From: Lactiplantibacillus daowaiensis
Lineage (GTDB): Bacteria; Bacillota; Bacilli; Lactobacillales; Lactobacillaceae
Length of the DNA stretch: 64,000 bases
Direction: 5' to 3'
NCBI RefSeq assembly: GCF_005405085.1
Contig: NZ_BJDJ01000007.1
Coordinates: 1 to 64,000, forward strand
How positions within the stretch are numbered: the stretch's first letter is position 1; every line of letters starts with the position of its first letter. Shown piece after piece: positions 44,354 through 57,988 of this stretch. The notes under the pieces were generated by a model. The model did no database searches. It saw nothing but the letters and a program-made list of their open reading frames with translations, and was not told the DNA's origin. Made by a program: the position numbers and the translations under genes.

Positions 44354-45325
44354 TTATTCAAATGGATAACGAAAGTCCCATTGTTGGCGGGCGGCCGTCA
44401 TGATATCCATGACATCAGTTGTCTTAATTAGACTCGTGTTGGGCCGCTTGCCGGCTACCATTTGTTGCATATCGGCAATTTCATAATTCATGGCATTCGT
44501 CGTGTCACCGGCTTTAATGATTTCAGTTGTGCCATCAGCAGCCGTAAACAGCGCTTGGTCGGCACGGGGATAAGTGTCGACTGTGAAGTAACCATTTTCG
44601 TAAGCCACGATCCCTTGCTTTGGCATTTTTGCGCGGAAGGTCAAGGCGACGTTAGCTAGTTCGTCGTTAGCGTTACGCAGACTTAAAGTTTCGGCTTCAT
44701 CAACGCCACTACTAAAGCGATGCATGGTCGTGCCAGTGAGATACGGCTTTGCGGTTAAGAATTCACGTACGAATGCGAGTGCATAGACGCCAATATCTAA
44801 TAAGGCGCCCCCCGCTAAATCAGGATTAAAGAAACGATTAGTTGGATCAGGATCTTTGAAACTCCCGAAGCTGGCTTGGACCATCTTCAAGTCACCTAAG
44901 TGGCGTTCAACTGCAAATTCATGTAACTTTTGATACAGTGGCATGTGATATAACGTCATGGCTTCGGCTAAAACCAAGCCTTTTTCATGGGCAAGTAATT
45001 TGGCTTCATTGAGTTGGTCACTAGACATCGTAATGGCTTTTTCGCTTAACACGTGTTTGCCAGCTTCTAATGCCGGTAAAATGGTTTCAAGATGGTAGTT
45101 GTGTGGGGTCGCCACATAAACGATATCCACTTGATCATCGGCCAAAAGGTCAGCCAAGTTGCCGTAAGCTTTAGCGATGTGATGCGCTTGGGCGAATTCG
45201 TTGGCTTTGTCTTGAGATCGTGAACAAACGGCATAGATTTCACCGTCTGGTTGATTAAAATAGTTAACAAAACTATGAGCAATGTTGCCAAGGCCGACAA
45301 TTGCCCACCGGTATGTTTTTGACAT
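44354..45325 (-). CDS. Gfo/Idh/MocA-family NAD(P)-dependent oxidoreductase
   Basis: Cytoplasmic dehydrogenase, 323 residues. N-terminal Rossmann motif VGLGNIAHSF near 10, catalytic-domain EKAITMS near 93 (the EKP-like lysine) and ALLDIGVYAL near 175. The family oxidises sugars, inositols and dihydrodiols; substrate unknown. The start is ATG at 45325 with GGAGGTTTTTTGAC before it; the frame is open another 70 codons upstream through the palindromic region and is not coding there. Confidence 0.85.
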   Translation of the reverse strand: MSKTYRWAIVGLGNIAHSFVNYFNQPDGEIYAVCSRSQDKANEFAQAHHIAKAYGNLADLLADDQVDIVYVATPHNYHLETILPALEAGKHVLSEKAITMSSDQLNEAKLLAHEKGLVLAEAMTLYHMPLYQKLHEFAVERHLGDLKMVQASFGSFKDPDPTNRFFNPDLAGGALLDIGVYALAFVREFLTAKPYLTGTTMHRFSSGVDEAETLSLRNANDELANVALTFRAKMPKQGIVAYENGYFTVDTYPRADQALFTAADGTTEIIKAGDTTNAMNYEIADMQQMVAGKRPNTSLIKTTDVMDIMTAARQQWDFRYPFE

Positions 45326-45457
45326 GTCAAAAAACCTCCTGTGTAAGTTAGTCGTAATCGCTTTTATTTTACCAGAAAAAGGTGGGGTAACCGATGATAA
45401 TGGTCGTTTTATTTTGGCCTGAATCCGGGTAGAATAGAAGCAATTATACTGTGAAGT

Positions 45458-45803
45458 GGTTAGTGGTAGGTTGTCGCCTGCCGGTTGGGCCTGGCCGATG
45501 CTGGAACGTGGTGGCCACGATTTTGAACCCGTCACAACCCGCCGGTTTCAAAACTCGGGCTTTACCTAAGCTGGAAAAATCACCAGCTAAGGTAAACGAC
45601 ACCACTGAGCATCACCAGTCCCGCCCTCTCGGCTAGTAAACGAATACTTAAATAGTCTTCGTTTAAATTATCATGTTGTCTGTCGTAATAGCAAAATTTA
45701 AGAGTGGTCTAATCTAGCCGAAATCGCGGTTTGGCTCGAAAATGGCCCACAGTGTTCCAGCATTTGGCGGACCAACCGGCAGGCGGCAATACCCAACTCA
45801 CTT
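45458..45803. repeat. Complex inverted repeat region upstream of glucosaminidase
   Basis: 45471-45516 and the reverse complement of 45744-45789 are about 80% identical by eye, sharing CGCCTGCCGGTTGG and ATGCTGGAAC, so they can form a long outer stem. Inside are TTTTGAACCC / GGTTTCAAAA (45521-45553) and TTTACCTAAGCTGG / CCAGCTAAGGTAAA (45561-45596, 13 of 14 pairs). TAAACGAA / TTCGTTTA (about 45637-45666) forms another. Long spurious frames cross it on both strands, but none has a credible start. It may be a composite or decayed relative of the cloverleaf family. Confidence 0.65.
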
Positions 45804-45827
45804 CCCATCAAGAAAGGACTACCCAAC

Positions 45828-46472
45828 ATGGCAGCAAAAAAGCGTCGGCGTAAACGGCGAACAAAATCTGGACGATTGTTTGTTAAAAACGGTCGTTTGC
45901 AGTGGTTGAATATTTTAATCGTGTTCGTGCTCGTCGGCGGCCTCGGGTGGGTTGTGAGTACCCGTTGGACGGGATGGGTGCCTAAACAGACTGAAACACC
46001 AGTTAAGACCCATGCGGGTTTTATTAAACGCTTGGTACCGGACGCGCAAGCAATGCAAACCAAGTATCATGTACTGGCTAGTATCACGCTTAGCCAAGCT
46101 ATCTTAGAATCCGATTGGGGCCAAAGTACTAACGCGACTGAGAATAATAATTTGTTCGGGGTCAAAGCTACTGAGGCTGAGCCGGGAAAAATGATGCCCA
46201 CCCAAGAATATTATGATGGGGCGTATCACAATGTGAAGCGGCGATTCCGTGTCTATTCGAGCTGGCATGCGTCGATGGTGGCCCATGCTAAGCGACTTGC
46301 CAATGGGCCGGCCTGGAGTCCGAACCATTATCAAGCGGTGATTAAAGCAACCAATTACCGGACCGCCGCCCAAGCTTTAGCTAAGGCCGGCTATGCGACT
46401 GATCCAGATTATGCACAAAAATTAATTAATGTTATTCAAAAATACGATTTAGAACGGTATGATAAGAAGTAG
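45828..46472 (+). CDS. Cell-wall N-acetylglucosaminidase (GH73-like)
   Basis: Predicted peptidoglycan hydrolase, 214 residues. A very basic N terminus (KKRRRKRRTKSGR) precedes one membrane segment (about 25-46), so it is held at the membrane with the catalytic domain outside. The domain begins AQAMQTKYHVLASITLSQAILESDWGQS with the catalytic Glu near 102, followed by NNLFGVKA and YSSWHASMVAHAKRL, typical of glucosaminidase/FlgJ-type domains. No SH3 or LysM module. AAAGGA precedes the ATG. Confidence 0.88.
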   Translation: MAAKKRRRKRRTKSGRLFVKNGRLQWLNILIVFVLVGGLGWVVSTRWTGWVPKQTETPVKTHAGFIKRLVPDAQAMQTKYHVLASITLSQAILESDWGQSTNATENNNLFGVKATEAEPGKMMPTQEYYDGAYHNVKRRFRVYSSWHASMVAHAKRLANGPAWSPNHYQAVIKATNYRTAAQALAKAGYATDPDYAQKLINVIQKYDLERYDKK

Positions 46473-46510
46473 AACATTTTTAAACGACTTAACAATTTTA
46501 GGAGGGCATT

Positions 46511-47092
46511 ATGCGAGCACTTGAACAACGCATTTTAAAAGACGGTCGGGTTTTACCCGGTGAAGTATTGAAGGTTGATGGCTTTTTGAACCATCAAGTT
46601 GACCCAGATCTGATGTTTGCGATGGGATCAGAATTTGCGCAGTTATTCCGCGAAGCCGGTGTGACCAAAATTTTGACGGTCGAATCATCTGGGATTGCGC
46701 CCGCTGTGATGACTGGTTTACAACTACATGTACCAGTTGTTTTTGCCCGCAAGCACAAGTCAGTGACGTTGATCGATGACCTCTATACAGCGGAAGTCTA
46801 TTCATATACTAAAAAAACATCGAATCATATTTCGATTTCCAAGAAATTTTTGAGTGCAGATGATAAGGTATTGTTAATCGATGACTTCTTGGCAAACGGT
46901 CAAGCGGTCCAAGGGTTATTTGATATTTGTGACGCCGCGAAGGCCACGATTGCCGGTGTCGGTATCGTGATTGAAAAAGTGTTCCAAAGTGGTCATCAAT
47001 TAGTTGAAGATCGCGGTGTGCAATTGGAATCATTAGCCCAAATCACGTCATTTGATGGTGATCGGGTGCATTTCGCGTCAGAAAACGATTAA
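46511..47092 (+). CDS. xpt: Xanthine phosphoribosyltransferase
   Basis: Purine salvage enzyme forming XMP from xanthine and PRPP. 193 residues with the PRPP motif VLLIDDFLANGQA near 117 and VDGFLNHQVDP near the N terminus, the usual length. AGGAGGGC precedes the ATG. I looked for a purine riboswitch and the 38-nt gap upstream is too short for one. No xanthine permease follows; instead a DUF2179 gene. Confidence 0.92.
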   Translation: MRALEQRILKDGRVLPGEVLKVDGFLNHQVDPDLMFAMGSEFAQLFREAGVTKILTVESSGIAPAVMTGLQLHVPVVFARKHKSVTLIDDLYTAEVYSYTKKTSNHISISKKFLSADDKVLLIDDFLANGQAVQGLFDICDAAKATIAGVGIVIEKVFQSGHQLVEDRGVQLESLAQITSFDGDRVHFASEND

Positions 47093-47117
47093 GTTTAAGT
47101 AGAAAGCGGGCGGTGCG

Positions 47118-47669
47118 ATGCAGATTAATCCGAGCATGTTGATCTTGATTTTTACGATTAACTTTGTATACATTACGTTAAATACATTGCGTTTTTTGTT
47201 GGTCATGCGGGGGTATCGCTATTTTGCGGCCTTTACGAGTGTGATTGAAATTACGATATATGTGTTAGGTTTGTCGTTAGTATTGAACCGCTTAAATAAT
47301 CCGTTAAATCTAGTTGTCTATGCACTCGGCTACGGGGTCGGGGTGTATGTCGGCATGTTGATTGAAGACAAGCTGGCTTTAGGTTACACCATGATTTCGG
47401 TCATTTTGCCAGACCCCAAGTCAGCGTTACCAGGCGTACTGCGGGCCAATGGTTTTGGCGTGACCCAACATGTGGCTTATGGCCTTGAAGGGGAACGCTT
47501 AGAACTAGAAATCTTGGCGCCACGTAAAAATGAACGGCGGCTTTATGATTTGATTAAGACGAGTGCGCCAAATGCGTTTGTGATTGCCTATGAACCACGG
47601 TATATTTCGGGTGGCTTTTGGCTCAAACGGGTCAAAAAGCGGAATGCACGGCGGCATCGCCGGGATTAA
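47118..47669 (+). CDS. DUF2179/UPF0316 membrane protein (YebE-like)
   Basis: 183 residues: about three membrane helices in the first 90 residues, then a soluble DUF2179 domain (GYTMISVILPDPKSALPGVLRANGFGVTQ...). Widespread in Firmicutes, no established function; DUF2179 domains are regulatory or ligand-binding modules in related membrane proteins. The C terminus is strongly basic. It starts 26 nt after xpt and is likely cotranscribed. Confidence 0.85.
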   Translation: MQINPSMLILIFTINFVYITLNTLRFLLVMRGYRYFAAFTSVIEITIYVLGLSLVLNRLNNPLNLVVYALGYGVGVYVGMLIEDKLALGYTMISVILPDPKSALPGVLRANGFGVTQHVAYGLEGERLELEILAPRKNERRLYDLIKTSAPNAFVIAYEPRYISGGFWLKRVKKRNARRHRRD

Positions 47670-47795
47670 AGATTGTAATAAACCATTAAAAAGCGTGGCT
47701 AGTGCTTGCAAGCTGACGATGGTCAACGTATGATAATTAACGGATAATTAATCGTATACTCATTTAATATTTATTTTAAGAAAGTAGGGACGGAT

Positions 47796-48974
47796 GTGGA
47801 CAACTCGGTTTTAAATCCAGGAGGTACTTTAGGTATTATTGGGAATAGTACCAACGGTGTTGGATTGGTGATTGCCGCCCGCAACGCTGGCATCAATGTT
47901 GGGGTTTATGGTGACAATGAAAATACTGAGACCATGGAACTGGCAGATTTTCGCGTTGTCGGGGCCCTCAATGATCAACAACAGTTACAAAATTTTGCGG
48001 AACGTTGCGACGTGGTGACCTATGAATCTGAAACCATCGATGCAACTGTAATGGGCTTTTTAGCGGCTCATACACGTGTACCGCAAGGAACCGATGCGTT
48101 GGAAATCATGCAAGATCGTTCTTTGGAACGGGCTTTCTTCAGTCAACTTAATTTAAACGTGGCGCCATCGGCAACCATTGTTAGTTTAGATGATGTTTAT
48201 CAATCAATCGGCTCAATTGGGTACCCTAGTATTTTAAAGCCGATTCAAAAGGGCTTAGGCCAAAATCGGCAGTTAGTGATCAAGACCCAAACCGATATCG
48301 TTAAAGCGGCGGATATCCTTGACTGGGGGACTTACATGTTGGAGTCTCAGATTCCATTCAAGCAAGAACTGTCAGTTATTGTGGCAAAGACCGCTGACGA
48401 AACGGAATTCTTCCCAATCGTTGAAAACCGGTATCGTCACCATGAGTTGTTAATGACGATCGTACCAGCTCAGATCGATGCGGCTGTGAATGATGAAATC
48501 TTGCGGATCACGAAAGAAATCAGTGACAACTTGACCTATACTGGGGTCTTTGAAGTCGCGTTCTTCCTAACTGAAAGTGGCAACTTATACGTCAAACGCA
48601 TCGTACCAGCGATGCATCAAGCAGGGTACGTTTTTGAACGGGCCACGAATATTAGTATGGCCGAGCAACATTTGCGGGCCATTGCCGGCTTGCCATTGAT
48701 GCCAGTCAAGCAGTTGTTGCCCGTCGTGGCGGTTTACTTCACGTCAGCGCAAGCTAACGTGATTCGGACCCAATGGCAAATCAAGCCCAACTGGTTCTTT
48801 AACTTCTATCATCGGACGAAACTTCAAGCGGAAAAGGCAGTGTCTGCCGGTCACGTTTTAGTTGAAGCTGATAGTGTGAAAGAAGCGCTCGAACAAATCG
48901 ATGATACCAATATTTGGCATCAACAACCGGTTGACGAGCAACCAGCAGCTGAAGATACACCAACAAGCGATTAA
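47796..48974 (+). CDS. ATP-grasp protein, divergent PurK-like
   Basis: 392 residues with the PurK three-domain layout: N-terminal GGTLGIIGNSTNGVGLVIAA, ATP-grasp core with YPSILKPIQKGLGQNRQL near 143 and GVFEVAFFLTESGNLYVKRI. PurK makes N5-carboxyaminoimidazole ribonucleotide. Here the normal glycine-rich GGGQLG motif is replaced by GNSTNG, and the usual PRPHNSGH substrate segment by KRIVPAMHQAGY. It stands alone without purE. It could be a decayed PurK or a carboxyl-amine ligase with another substrate. GTG start at 47796 with GTAGGGACG upstream. Confidence 0.7.
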   Translation: MDNSVLNPGGTLGIIGNSTNGVGLVIAARNAGINVGVYGDNENTETMELADFRVVGALNDQQQLQNFAERCDVVTYESETIDATVMGFLAAHTRVPQGTDALEIMQDRSLERAFFSQLNLNVAPSATIVSLDDVYQSIGSIGYPSILKPIQKGLGQNRQLVIKTQTDIVKAADILDWGTYMLESQIPFKQELSVIVAKTADETEFFPIVENRYRHHELLMTIVPAQIDAAVNDEILRITKEISDNLTYTGVFEVAFFLTESGNLYVKRIVPAMHQAGYVFERATNISMAEQHLRAIAGLPLMPVKQLLPVVAVYFTSAQANVIRTQWQIKPNWFFNFYHRTKLQAEKAVSAGHVLVEADSVKEALEQIDDTNIWHQQPVDEQPAAEDTPTSD

Positions 48975-48992
48975 AACTTAACCCAAAATTAG

Positions 48993-49024
48993 AAGAGTTT
49001 AGGTCCGTTGACCTGAACTCTTTT
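48993..49024 (+). terminator. Terminator of the PurK-like gene
   Basis: GAGTT-AGGTC / GACCT-AACTC stem followed by TTTT. Confidence 0.8.
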
Positions 49025-49150
49025 GTCGTTTTGAAATGGCGCTAATTTTATAGAACAAACATTCGAAAAAGTGGTAGCCAAGCCAGCAAACTAGGCTAAA
49101 ATTTGCTATAATATTTGTTGACTAATTTTATGAAAAGGGTGGCGAACATT

Positions 49151-51409
49151 GTGTCGAAAGAAAGCCTGTTAGCAGGAATGAATGACAAGCAACAAGAAGC
49201 CGTTTTAGACACTGAAGGACCGCTACTAATCATGGCCGGTGCTGGTTCGGGGAAGACCCGGGTCTTAACCCACCGGGTAGCATACTTAATTGAAGAACAA
49301 GGGGTCAACCCTTGGAACGTGTTAGCAATTACGTTTACAAATAAAGCCGCTCGCGAAATGCGCGAACGGGTTGGTAAATTATTGGGCGAAGATGCCCGTG
49401 ACGTTTGGGTCTCAACGTTCCATGCGTTGTGTGTCCGGATTTTACGGCGGGATATTGACCAGATTGGTTATAATCGGGCCTTTACGATTGCCGGGACGAG
49501 CGAACAACGGACGTTAGTTAAACGAATCCTAACCGATCAAAATATCGATTCTAAAAAGTTTGATCCGCGGTCGATTTTGTCGGCGATTTCAAACGCTAAA
49601 AATGATTTACAAACGCCCGCGATGTATAAAGAAAGCGCGGCGAGTCCCTTTGAAAAAATCGTCGGTGACGTTTATGACCAATATCAACACGAACTGGCTG
49701 CTGACCAAGCGGTGGATTTCGATGATTTGATCATGCTGACGATCCAGTTATTCAAACAACATCCTGAAACATTAGGGTGGTATCAAAATAAGTTCCACTA
49801 TATTCACGTCGATGAATATCAAGATACTAATAACGCGCAATATACGTTGGTCAACATGTTAGCTGACCAATATAAGAATCTGTGTGTCGTTGGGGATGCT
49901 GACCAGTCGATCTATGGCTGGCGGGGTGCCAATATGGAAAATATCTTGAACTTTGAACAAGATTATCCAGATGCCGATACAGTCATGTTGGAACAAAACT
50001 ACCGGTCGACAAAGATGATCTTATCAGCCGCTAACCAAGTGATTAACCACAATACCACGCGGCGGCCGAAGAAACTTTGGACTGAAAATGATGATGGCGA
50101 CCAAATCGCCTATTACCGGGGTCAAAGTGAAAACGATGAAACCCATTACGTCATTGCCCAGATTCAAGAACAGATGCAACAAAAGCATTATAACTATGGT
50201 GATTTTGCAATCTTGTACCGGACCAACGCCCAATCCCGGGTTATGGAAGAATCACTGGTTAAAGCCAATGTGCCTTACACGATGGTCGGCGGCAATAAGT
50301 TCTATGATCGTAAAGAAATTCGCGATGTCTTGTCTTATTTGACCTTAGTTGTCAATGATCAAGATTCAATCAACTTTGAACGGGTCGTTAATGAACCGAA
50401 ACGGGGTATTGGGCAAACTAGTGTTGATAAGTTGAGGGCCTTTGCCGATGAAGCGGGTTATTCCATGCTAGAAGCAGCTAGTAACGTTGATATGGCTAAT
50501 GGTATCTCTACGCGGGCCAAAGGTTCGTTGGCGCAATTTGCGGCGACAATGAATGAATTACGGGCGATGCGTGAATTCTTGTCAGTCACGGATTTAACCC
50601 AAGAAATCTTAAATCGGACTGGCTATATGCAAGCCTTGAAAAATGCGAAGGCTTCTAAACCATTGGAAAGTCAGACGCGGATTGAAAATATCGAAGAATT
50701 CTTATCAGTAACGAAGCAATTCGATGACAGCTATCAACCTGAAGATGAAGAAAGTGACAAGTTTGTCGATTTCTTAGCTGACTTAGCGTTAGTTTCAGAT
50801 GTGGATAATGTCGAAGAAGAACCTCAAGCCGTCACCTTAATGACATTACATGCGGCTAAGGGGCTAGAATTCCCAGTCGTCTTCATGATTGGGATGGAAG
50901 AAGGCATCTTCCCATTATCACGCGCGATGATGGACGAAGATGAACTTGAAGAAGAACGACGCTTGGCTTACGTTGGGATTACGCGAGCGGAAAAGCAATT
51001 GTACTTAACGAATGCTTATTCGCGGATGTTATACGGTCGCCGTCAAAGTAACCAAGAATCGCGCTTCGTTGCTGAAATCGATCAAAGCTTGATCCGCAAC
51101 GACAATACATTAGATGGGGCCCAAAGCAGTACCCTCGATGTGCCGTTCAACACGAAAAAAGCGTTGACACCACGCTATAAGAAAAATCCAGTTGGGACGC
51201 GTGCGACCGTTAAAAAGGCCAGCGGGACTGGTGCGGATAAGAACAGCTGGCGGATTGGCGATAAAGTCAAGCATCGCAAGTGGGGCACGGGTACGGTTGT
51301 TAAAGTGACTGGTGCCGGCGAAGATGCTGAATTAGATATCGCCTTCAAGTCTGAAGGTATCAAGCGGTTATTAGCGGCATTTGCCCCCATTCAAAAGGTG
51401 CAAGACTAA
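49151..51409 (+). CDS. pcrA: DNA helicase PcrA (UvrD family)
   Basis: Superfamily 1 3'-5' DNA helicase for repair and removal of RecA filaments, 752 residues. Motif I GAGSGKT near 30-36, motif II VDEYQDTN, motif III GDADQSIYGWRGA, motif IV region LEQNYRST, motif V LMTLHAAKGLEFP and motif VI VGITRAEKQLYL. The C-terminal Tudor-like tail (WRIGDKVKHRKWGTGTVV) that contacts RNA polymerase is present. I chose GTG at 49151 with AAGGGTGG upstream, matching the usual N terminus. ligA follows after 21 nt. Confidence 0.95.
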   Translation: MSKESLLAGMNDKQQEAVLDTEGPLLIMAGAGSGKTRVLTHRVAYLIEEQGVNPWNVLAITFTNKAAREMRERVGKLLGEDARDVWVSTFHALCVRILRRDIDQIGYNRAFTIAGTSEQRTLVKRILTDQNIDSKKFDPRSILSAISNAKNDLQTPAMYKESAASPFEKIVGDVYDQYQHELAADQAVDFDDLIMLTIQLFKQHPETLGWYQNKFHYIHVDEYQDTNNAQYTLVNMLADQYKNLCVVGDADQSIYGWRGANMENILNFEQDYPDADTVMLEQNYRSTKMILSAANQVINHNTTRRPKKLWTENDDGDQIAYYRGQSENDETHYVIAQIQEQMQQKHYNYGDFAILYRTNAQSRVMEESLVKANVPYTMVGGNKFYDRKEIRDVLSYLTLVVNDQDSINFERVVNEPKRGIGQTSVDKLRAFADEAGYSMLEAASNVDMANGISTRAKGSLAQFAATMNELRAMREFLSVTDLTQEILNRTGYMQALKNAKASKPLESQTRIENIEEFLSVTKQFDDSYQPEDEESDKFVDFLADLALVSDVDNVEEEPQAVTLMTLHAAKGLEFPVVFMIGMEEGIFPLSRAMMDEDELEEERRLAYVGITRAEKQLYLTNAYSRMLYGRRQSNQESRFVAEIDQSLIRNDNTLDGAQSSTLDVPFNTKKALTPRYKKNPVGTRATVKKASGTGADKNSWRIGDKVKHRKWGTGTVVKVTGAGEDAELDIAFKSEGIKRLLAAFAPIQKVQD

Positions 51410-54648
<3,239 letters not shown>

Positions 54649-54692
54649 CAGATAAAGCGTAACGAAATGTCGCGTAGAAAGAAGGATATTTG

Positions 54693-55013
54693 ATGGCTGA
54701 AGAACGCATTAATGCCGAACAAGTTAAGCACGTCGCGGAACTCGCGAAGCTTGAATTTACACCCGACCAATTAGCCACATTTACGGGTCAATTGGAAAAA
54801 ATTATTGGGATGTTTGAAGAATTAAGTACGGTCGATACAACCGGCGTGCCCGTCACGTCACAAGTCAATGACCGGCGCAATGCTTTACGAGAAGACGTTG
54901 CCGTTAAGAGTGACGAAAGTGAACGTAAAGCCTTATTAGCCAATGCACCGGAAACGGCCAATGGGTTAATTAAAGTGCCAGCAATTATTGATGAAAGTGG
55001 GGACGGCGAATAA
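54693..55013 (+). CDS. gatC: Asp/Glu-tRNA amidotransferase subunit C
   Basis: Small stabilising subunit of GatCAB, 106 residues, with the typical [13 protein letters not shown] start and LIKVPAIID end. ATG at 54693 after AGAAAGAAGG; an in-frame TTG lies directly before it. Overlaps gatA by 1 nt. Confidence 0.95.
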   Translation: MAEERINAEQVKHVAELAKLEFTPDQLATFTGQLEKIIGMFEELSTVDTTGVPVTSQVNDRRNALREDVAVKSDESERKALLANAPETANGLIKVPAIIDESGDGE

Positions 55014-56476
55014 TGGACTTTTTCAACCAAGATTTAACCAGCTTACACGCTGACTTAGTCAATAAAAAAATCAGTGCCGCTGAATTGGCCCAAGCAACGT
55101 TAGCCAACTTGAAGCAAACTGATGCTAAAGTTGATGCTTTCTTAAACTTAAACGAAGATGCTGCTTTAAAGGCCGCCCAAGCCATTGATGCTAAAGGCAT
55201 CAATCCAGCTAATGTTTTAGCTGGGATTCCAGTTGGGGTCAAAGATAATATTGTCACCAAAGGGTTAACGACCACCGCGGCGTCTAAGATGTTGGAAAAC
55301 TTTGTGCCCGTCTATGATGCGACCGTTGTTGAAAAGATGTTAGCTAACGATATGGTGATCGTTGGGAAAACCAACATGGATGAATTTGCCATGGGTGGTT
55401 CAACTGAAAACTCAGCCTTTAAAGTAACGAAGAACCCTTGGGACGTTAGTCGCGTGCCCGGTGGGTCTTCAGGTGGTTCGGCGGTTGCCGTTGCTGCTGG
55501 TCAAGTGCCAGTTGCATTCGGTTCTGATACTGGTGGCTCGATTCGTCAACCAGCTTCTTTCAACGGTATCGTTGGGATGAAGCCAACGTATGGTCGGGTT
55601 TCACGGTGGGGCTTAATCGCCTTTGGGTCATCCTTAGACCAAATCGGGCCAATGACGCGTACCGTTAAAGATAACGCTGCGGCCTTGAACTTGATTGCGG
55701 GTAACGATGTCAATGATGGCACGTCTTCTAAACGAGAAGTGCCAGACTTTACCGCTGGGTTAACCGGTGATATCAAAGGTATGAAGATCGCGTTACCAAA
55801 AGAATACATGGGTGACGGGATTGATCCTAAGGTCCGTGACGTTATTCAAGCCGCTGTTAAGCAGTTTGAAGACCTTGGCGCTACAGTTGAAGAAGTCTCC
55901 TTACCAAATAGTCGCTATGGGGTTTCTGCTTACTACATCATCGCGTCTTCAGAAGCTTCATCAAACTTGCAACGGTTTGATGGGATTCGTTACGGCTTCC
56001 GGGCCCAAGACGTAAAGAACTTGGAAGATGTCTATGTGCGGAGTCGTTCTGAAGGCTTTGGTGATGAAGTTAAACGTCGGATCATGCTGGGGACGTTCTC
56101 ATTGTCTGCTGGTTATTACGATGCTTACTTCCACAAAGCTGGTCAAGTTCGGACGATGATCATCAATGACTTTAATAAGGTCTTTGAAGATTATGACTTA
56201 ATCATCGGCCCAACGGCACCAACACCAGCCTTTAAGATTGGTGACGAAATTTCTGATCCAGTGACGATGTATATGAATGACGTCTTAACGATTCCAGTTA
56301 ACTTAGCTGGGTTACCAGGGATGTCAATTCCAGCGGGCTTTGCTGATGGGATGCCAGTCGGCTTACAATTGATTGGTAAGTCCTTTGATGAAAGTACGCT
56401 TTACAAAGCGGGTTACGCCTTTGAACAAGCGACCGACTTTCATCAAGCAACCCCAGATTTAGGAGGCGCACATTAA
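55013..56476 (+). CDS. gatA: Asp/Glu-tRNA amidotransferase subunit A
   Basis: Amidase subunit that releases ammonia from glutamine for transamidation of misacylated Glu-tRNA(Gln) and Asp-tRNA(Asn). 487 residues with the amidase signature [32 protein letters not shown] holding the Ser-cisSer-Lys triad (Lys in VGVKDNI near 79). One-base overlaps with gatC and gatB give tight coupling. Confidence 0.96.
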   Translation: MDFFNQDLTSLHADLVNKKISAAELAQATLANLKQTDAKVDAFLNLNEDAALKAAQAIDAKGINPANVLAGIPVGVKDNIVTKGLTTTAASKMLENFVPVYDATVVEKMLANDMVIVGKTNMDEFAMGGSTENSAFKVTKNPWDVSRVPGGSSGGSAVAVAAGQVPVAFGSDTGGSIRQPASFNGIVGMKPTYGRVSRWGLIAFGSSLDQIGPMTRTVKDNAAALNLIAGNDVNDGTSSKREVPDFTAGLTGDIKGMKIALPKEYMGDGIDPKVRDVIQAAVKQFEDLGATVEEVSLPNSRYGVSAYYIIASSEASSNLQRFDGIRYGFRAQDVKNLEDVYVRSRSEGFGDEVKRRIMLGTFSLSAGYYDAYFHKAGQVRTMIINDFNKVFEDYDLIIGPTAPTPAFKIGDEISDPVTMYMNDVLTIPVNLAGLPGMSIPAGFADGMPVGLQLIGKSFDESTLYKAGYAFEQATDFHQATPDLGGAH

Positions 56477-57900
56477 TGAATTTTGTCACTACGATTGGGC
56501 TTGAAGTCCACGTTGAATTAAAAACGAATTCCAAAATCTTTAGTCCGTCACCCGTTCAATTTGGGTCTGAACCAAATGCAAATACGAACGTGATCGACTG
56601 GGGGTATCCAGGGGTATTACCAACGGCTAACAAAGGGGTCGTCGAAGCTGGGATTAAAGCAGCTACGGCGTTACATGCTGAAATTGAACAGCATACTTAC
56701 TTTGACCGGAAGAACTACTTCTACCCAGATAACCCTAAAGCTTACCAAATCACGCAACATGAAAAGCCAATTGCGCACGATGGCTGGCTTGAAATTGAAG
56801 TGGATGGTAAGACGAAAAAAATCGGTATTGAAGAAATGCATATCGAAGAAGATGCCGGGAAAAACACCCATGAGAGCGATTATTCCTATGTCGATTTAAA
56901 CCGGCAAGGGACACCGTTGATTGAAATTGTGTCAAAACCAGATATTGCCTCACCAGAAGAAGCGTATGCTTACTGTGAAGCTTTGCGGCAACGGATTCAA
57001 TTTACCGGGGTTTCTGATGTTAAGATGGAAGAAGGGTCCATGCGGGTCGATGTAAATATTTCGATTCGCCCAGCTGGTTCTGACAAGTACGGTGTTAAGA
57101 CCGAAATGAAGAACTTGAACTCCTTCAACTATGTCCGTAAGTCTTTGGAATACGAAGAAAAACGGCAACAAAACGTCTTAATGTCTGGTGGCCAAGTGCA
57201 ACAAGAAACGCGCCGTTTCGATGAAACCACGGGTAAGACGATTTTAATGCGGGTCAAGGAAGGTAGCGATGATTACCGTTACTTCCCAGAACCAGATGTA
57301 CCCGAAGTTGAAATCAGTGATGACTGGATTGCAGCGGTACAAAAGACGATCCCAGAAATGCCTGGTTCACGGCGGAAACGTTATATCAATGACTTTGGCT
57401 TAACAGCTTATGACGCTGGCGTGTTGACCCAAACCAAGGAAATGTCAGATTTCTTTGATGCGACGGTCACCGCTGGTGCTGATCCAAAGTTGGCTTCTAA
57501 CTACTTGCAAGGGGACGTTAACGCCTACTTGAATGAAAACAAGGTCGGCTTACTCGCAACGAAGTTAACCCCAGCTAATTTGGCGGGTATGATTAAGATG
57601 ATTTCTGATGAAACCATCTCAAGTAAAATCGCCAAAAAGGTCTTCAAGGCCATCATGGGCGGGGCTGACGCGGTTGAATGGGTTAATGCCAAGGGCTTGG
57701 TTCAATTATCAGACCCTGCACAATTACAACCAATCATTGATCAAGTTTTAGATAATAACCAACAATCAATTGATGACTTTAAGAACGGGAAAGACCGGGC
57801 AGTCGGTTTCTTAGTCGGTCAAATCATGAAGCAAACGCATGGTAAGGCTAACCCGAAAGTGGTTAATCAGTTGTTGATGGCTTCGTTGAAAGCCAAATAA
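56476..57900 (+). CDS. gatB: Asp/Glu-tRNA amidotransferase subunit B
   Basis: Kinase/transamidase subunit that activates the tRNA-bound carboxylate and receives ammonia. 474 residues. [21 protein letters not shown] at the N terminus, [23 protein letters not shown] and the [14 protein letters not shown] segment are diagnostic; the C-terminal YqeY-like tail domain is present. AGGAGG precedes the ATG. Confidence 0.96.
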   Translation: MNFVTTIGLEVHVELKTNSKIFSPSPVQFGSEPNANTNVIDWGYPGVLPTANKGVVEAGIKAATALHAEIEQHTYFDRKNYFYPDNPKAYQITQHEKPIAHDGWLEIEVDGKTKKIGIEEMHIEEDAGKNTHESDYSYVDLNRQGTPLIEIVSKPDIASPEEAYAYCEALRQRIQFTGVSDVKMEEGSMRVDVNISIRPAGSDKYGVKTEMKNLNSFNYVRKSLEYEEKRQQNVLMSGGQVQQETRRFDETTGKTILMRVKEGSDDYRYFPEPDVPEVEISDDWIAAVQKTIPEMPGSRRKRYINDFGLTAYDAGVLTQTKEMSDFFDATVTAGADPKLASNYLQGDVNAYLNENKVGLLATKLTPANLAGMIKMISDETISSKIAKKVFKAIMGGADAVEWVNAKGLVQLSDPAQLQPIIDQVLDNNQQSIDDFKNGKDRAVGFLVGQIMKQTHGKANPKVVNQLLMASLKAK

Positions 57901-57988
57901 CGTGCGTTGGCGAGCGGGAGTTGCTTGCCATAAGGACGTTTCAAACAATCAACAACCAGAAAAAAGATAGGACGCGGAGGAAAGTAAC

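Noticed and set aside
45326-45535. N-terminal extension of the Gfo/Idh/MocA protein
   Set aside because: The extra 70 codons run through a palindromic region and lie upstream of a good ribosome site; the Rossmann fold starts right after the ATG at 45325.
46473-46510. Purine riboswitch before xpt
   Set aside because: Only 38 nt separate the previous stop from the start, with no purine aptamer core.
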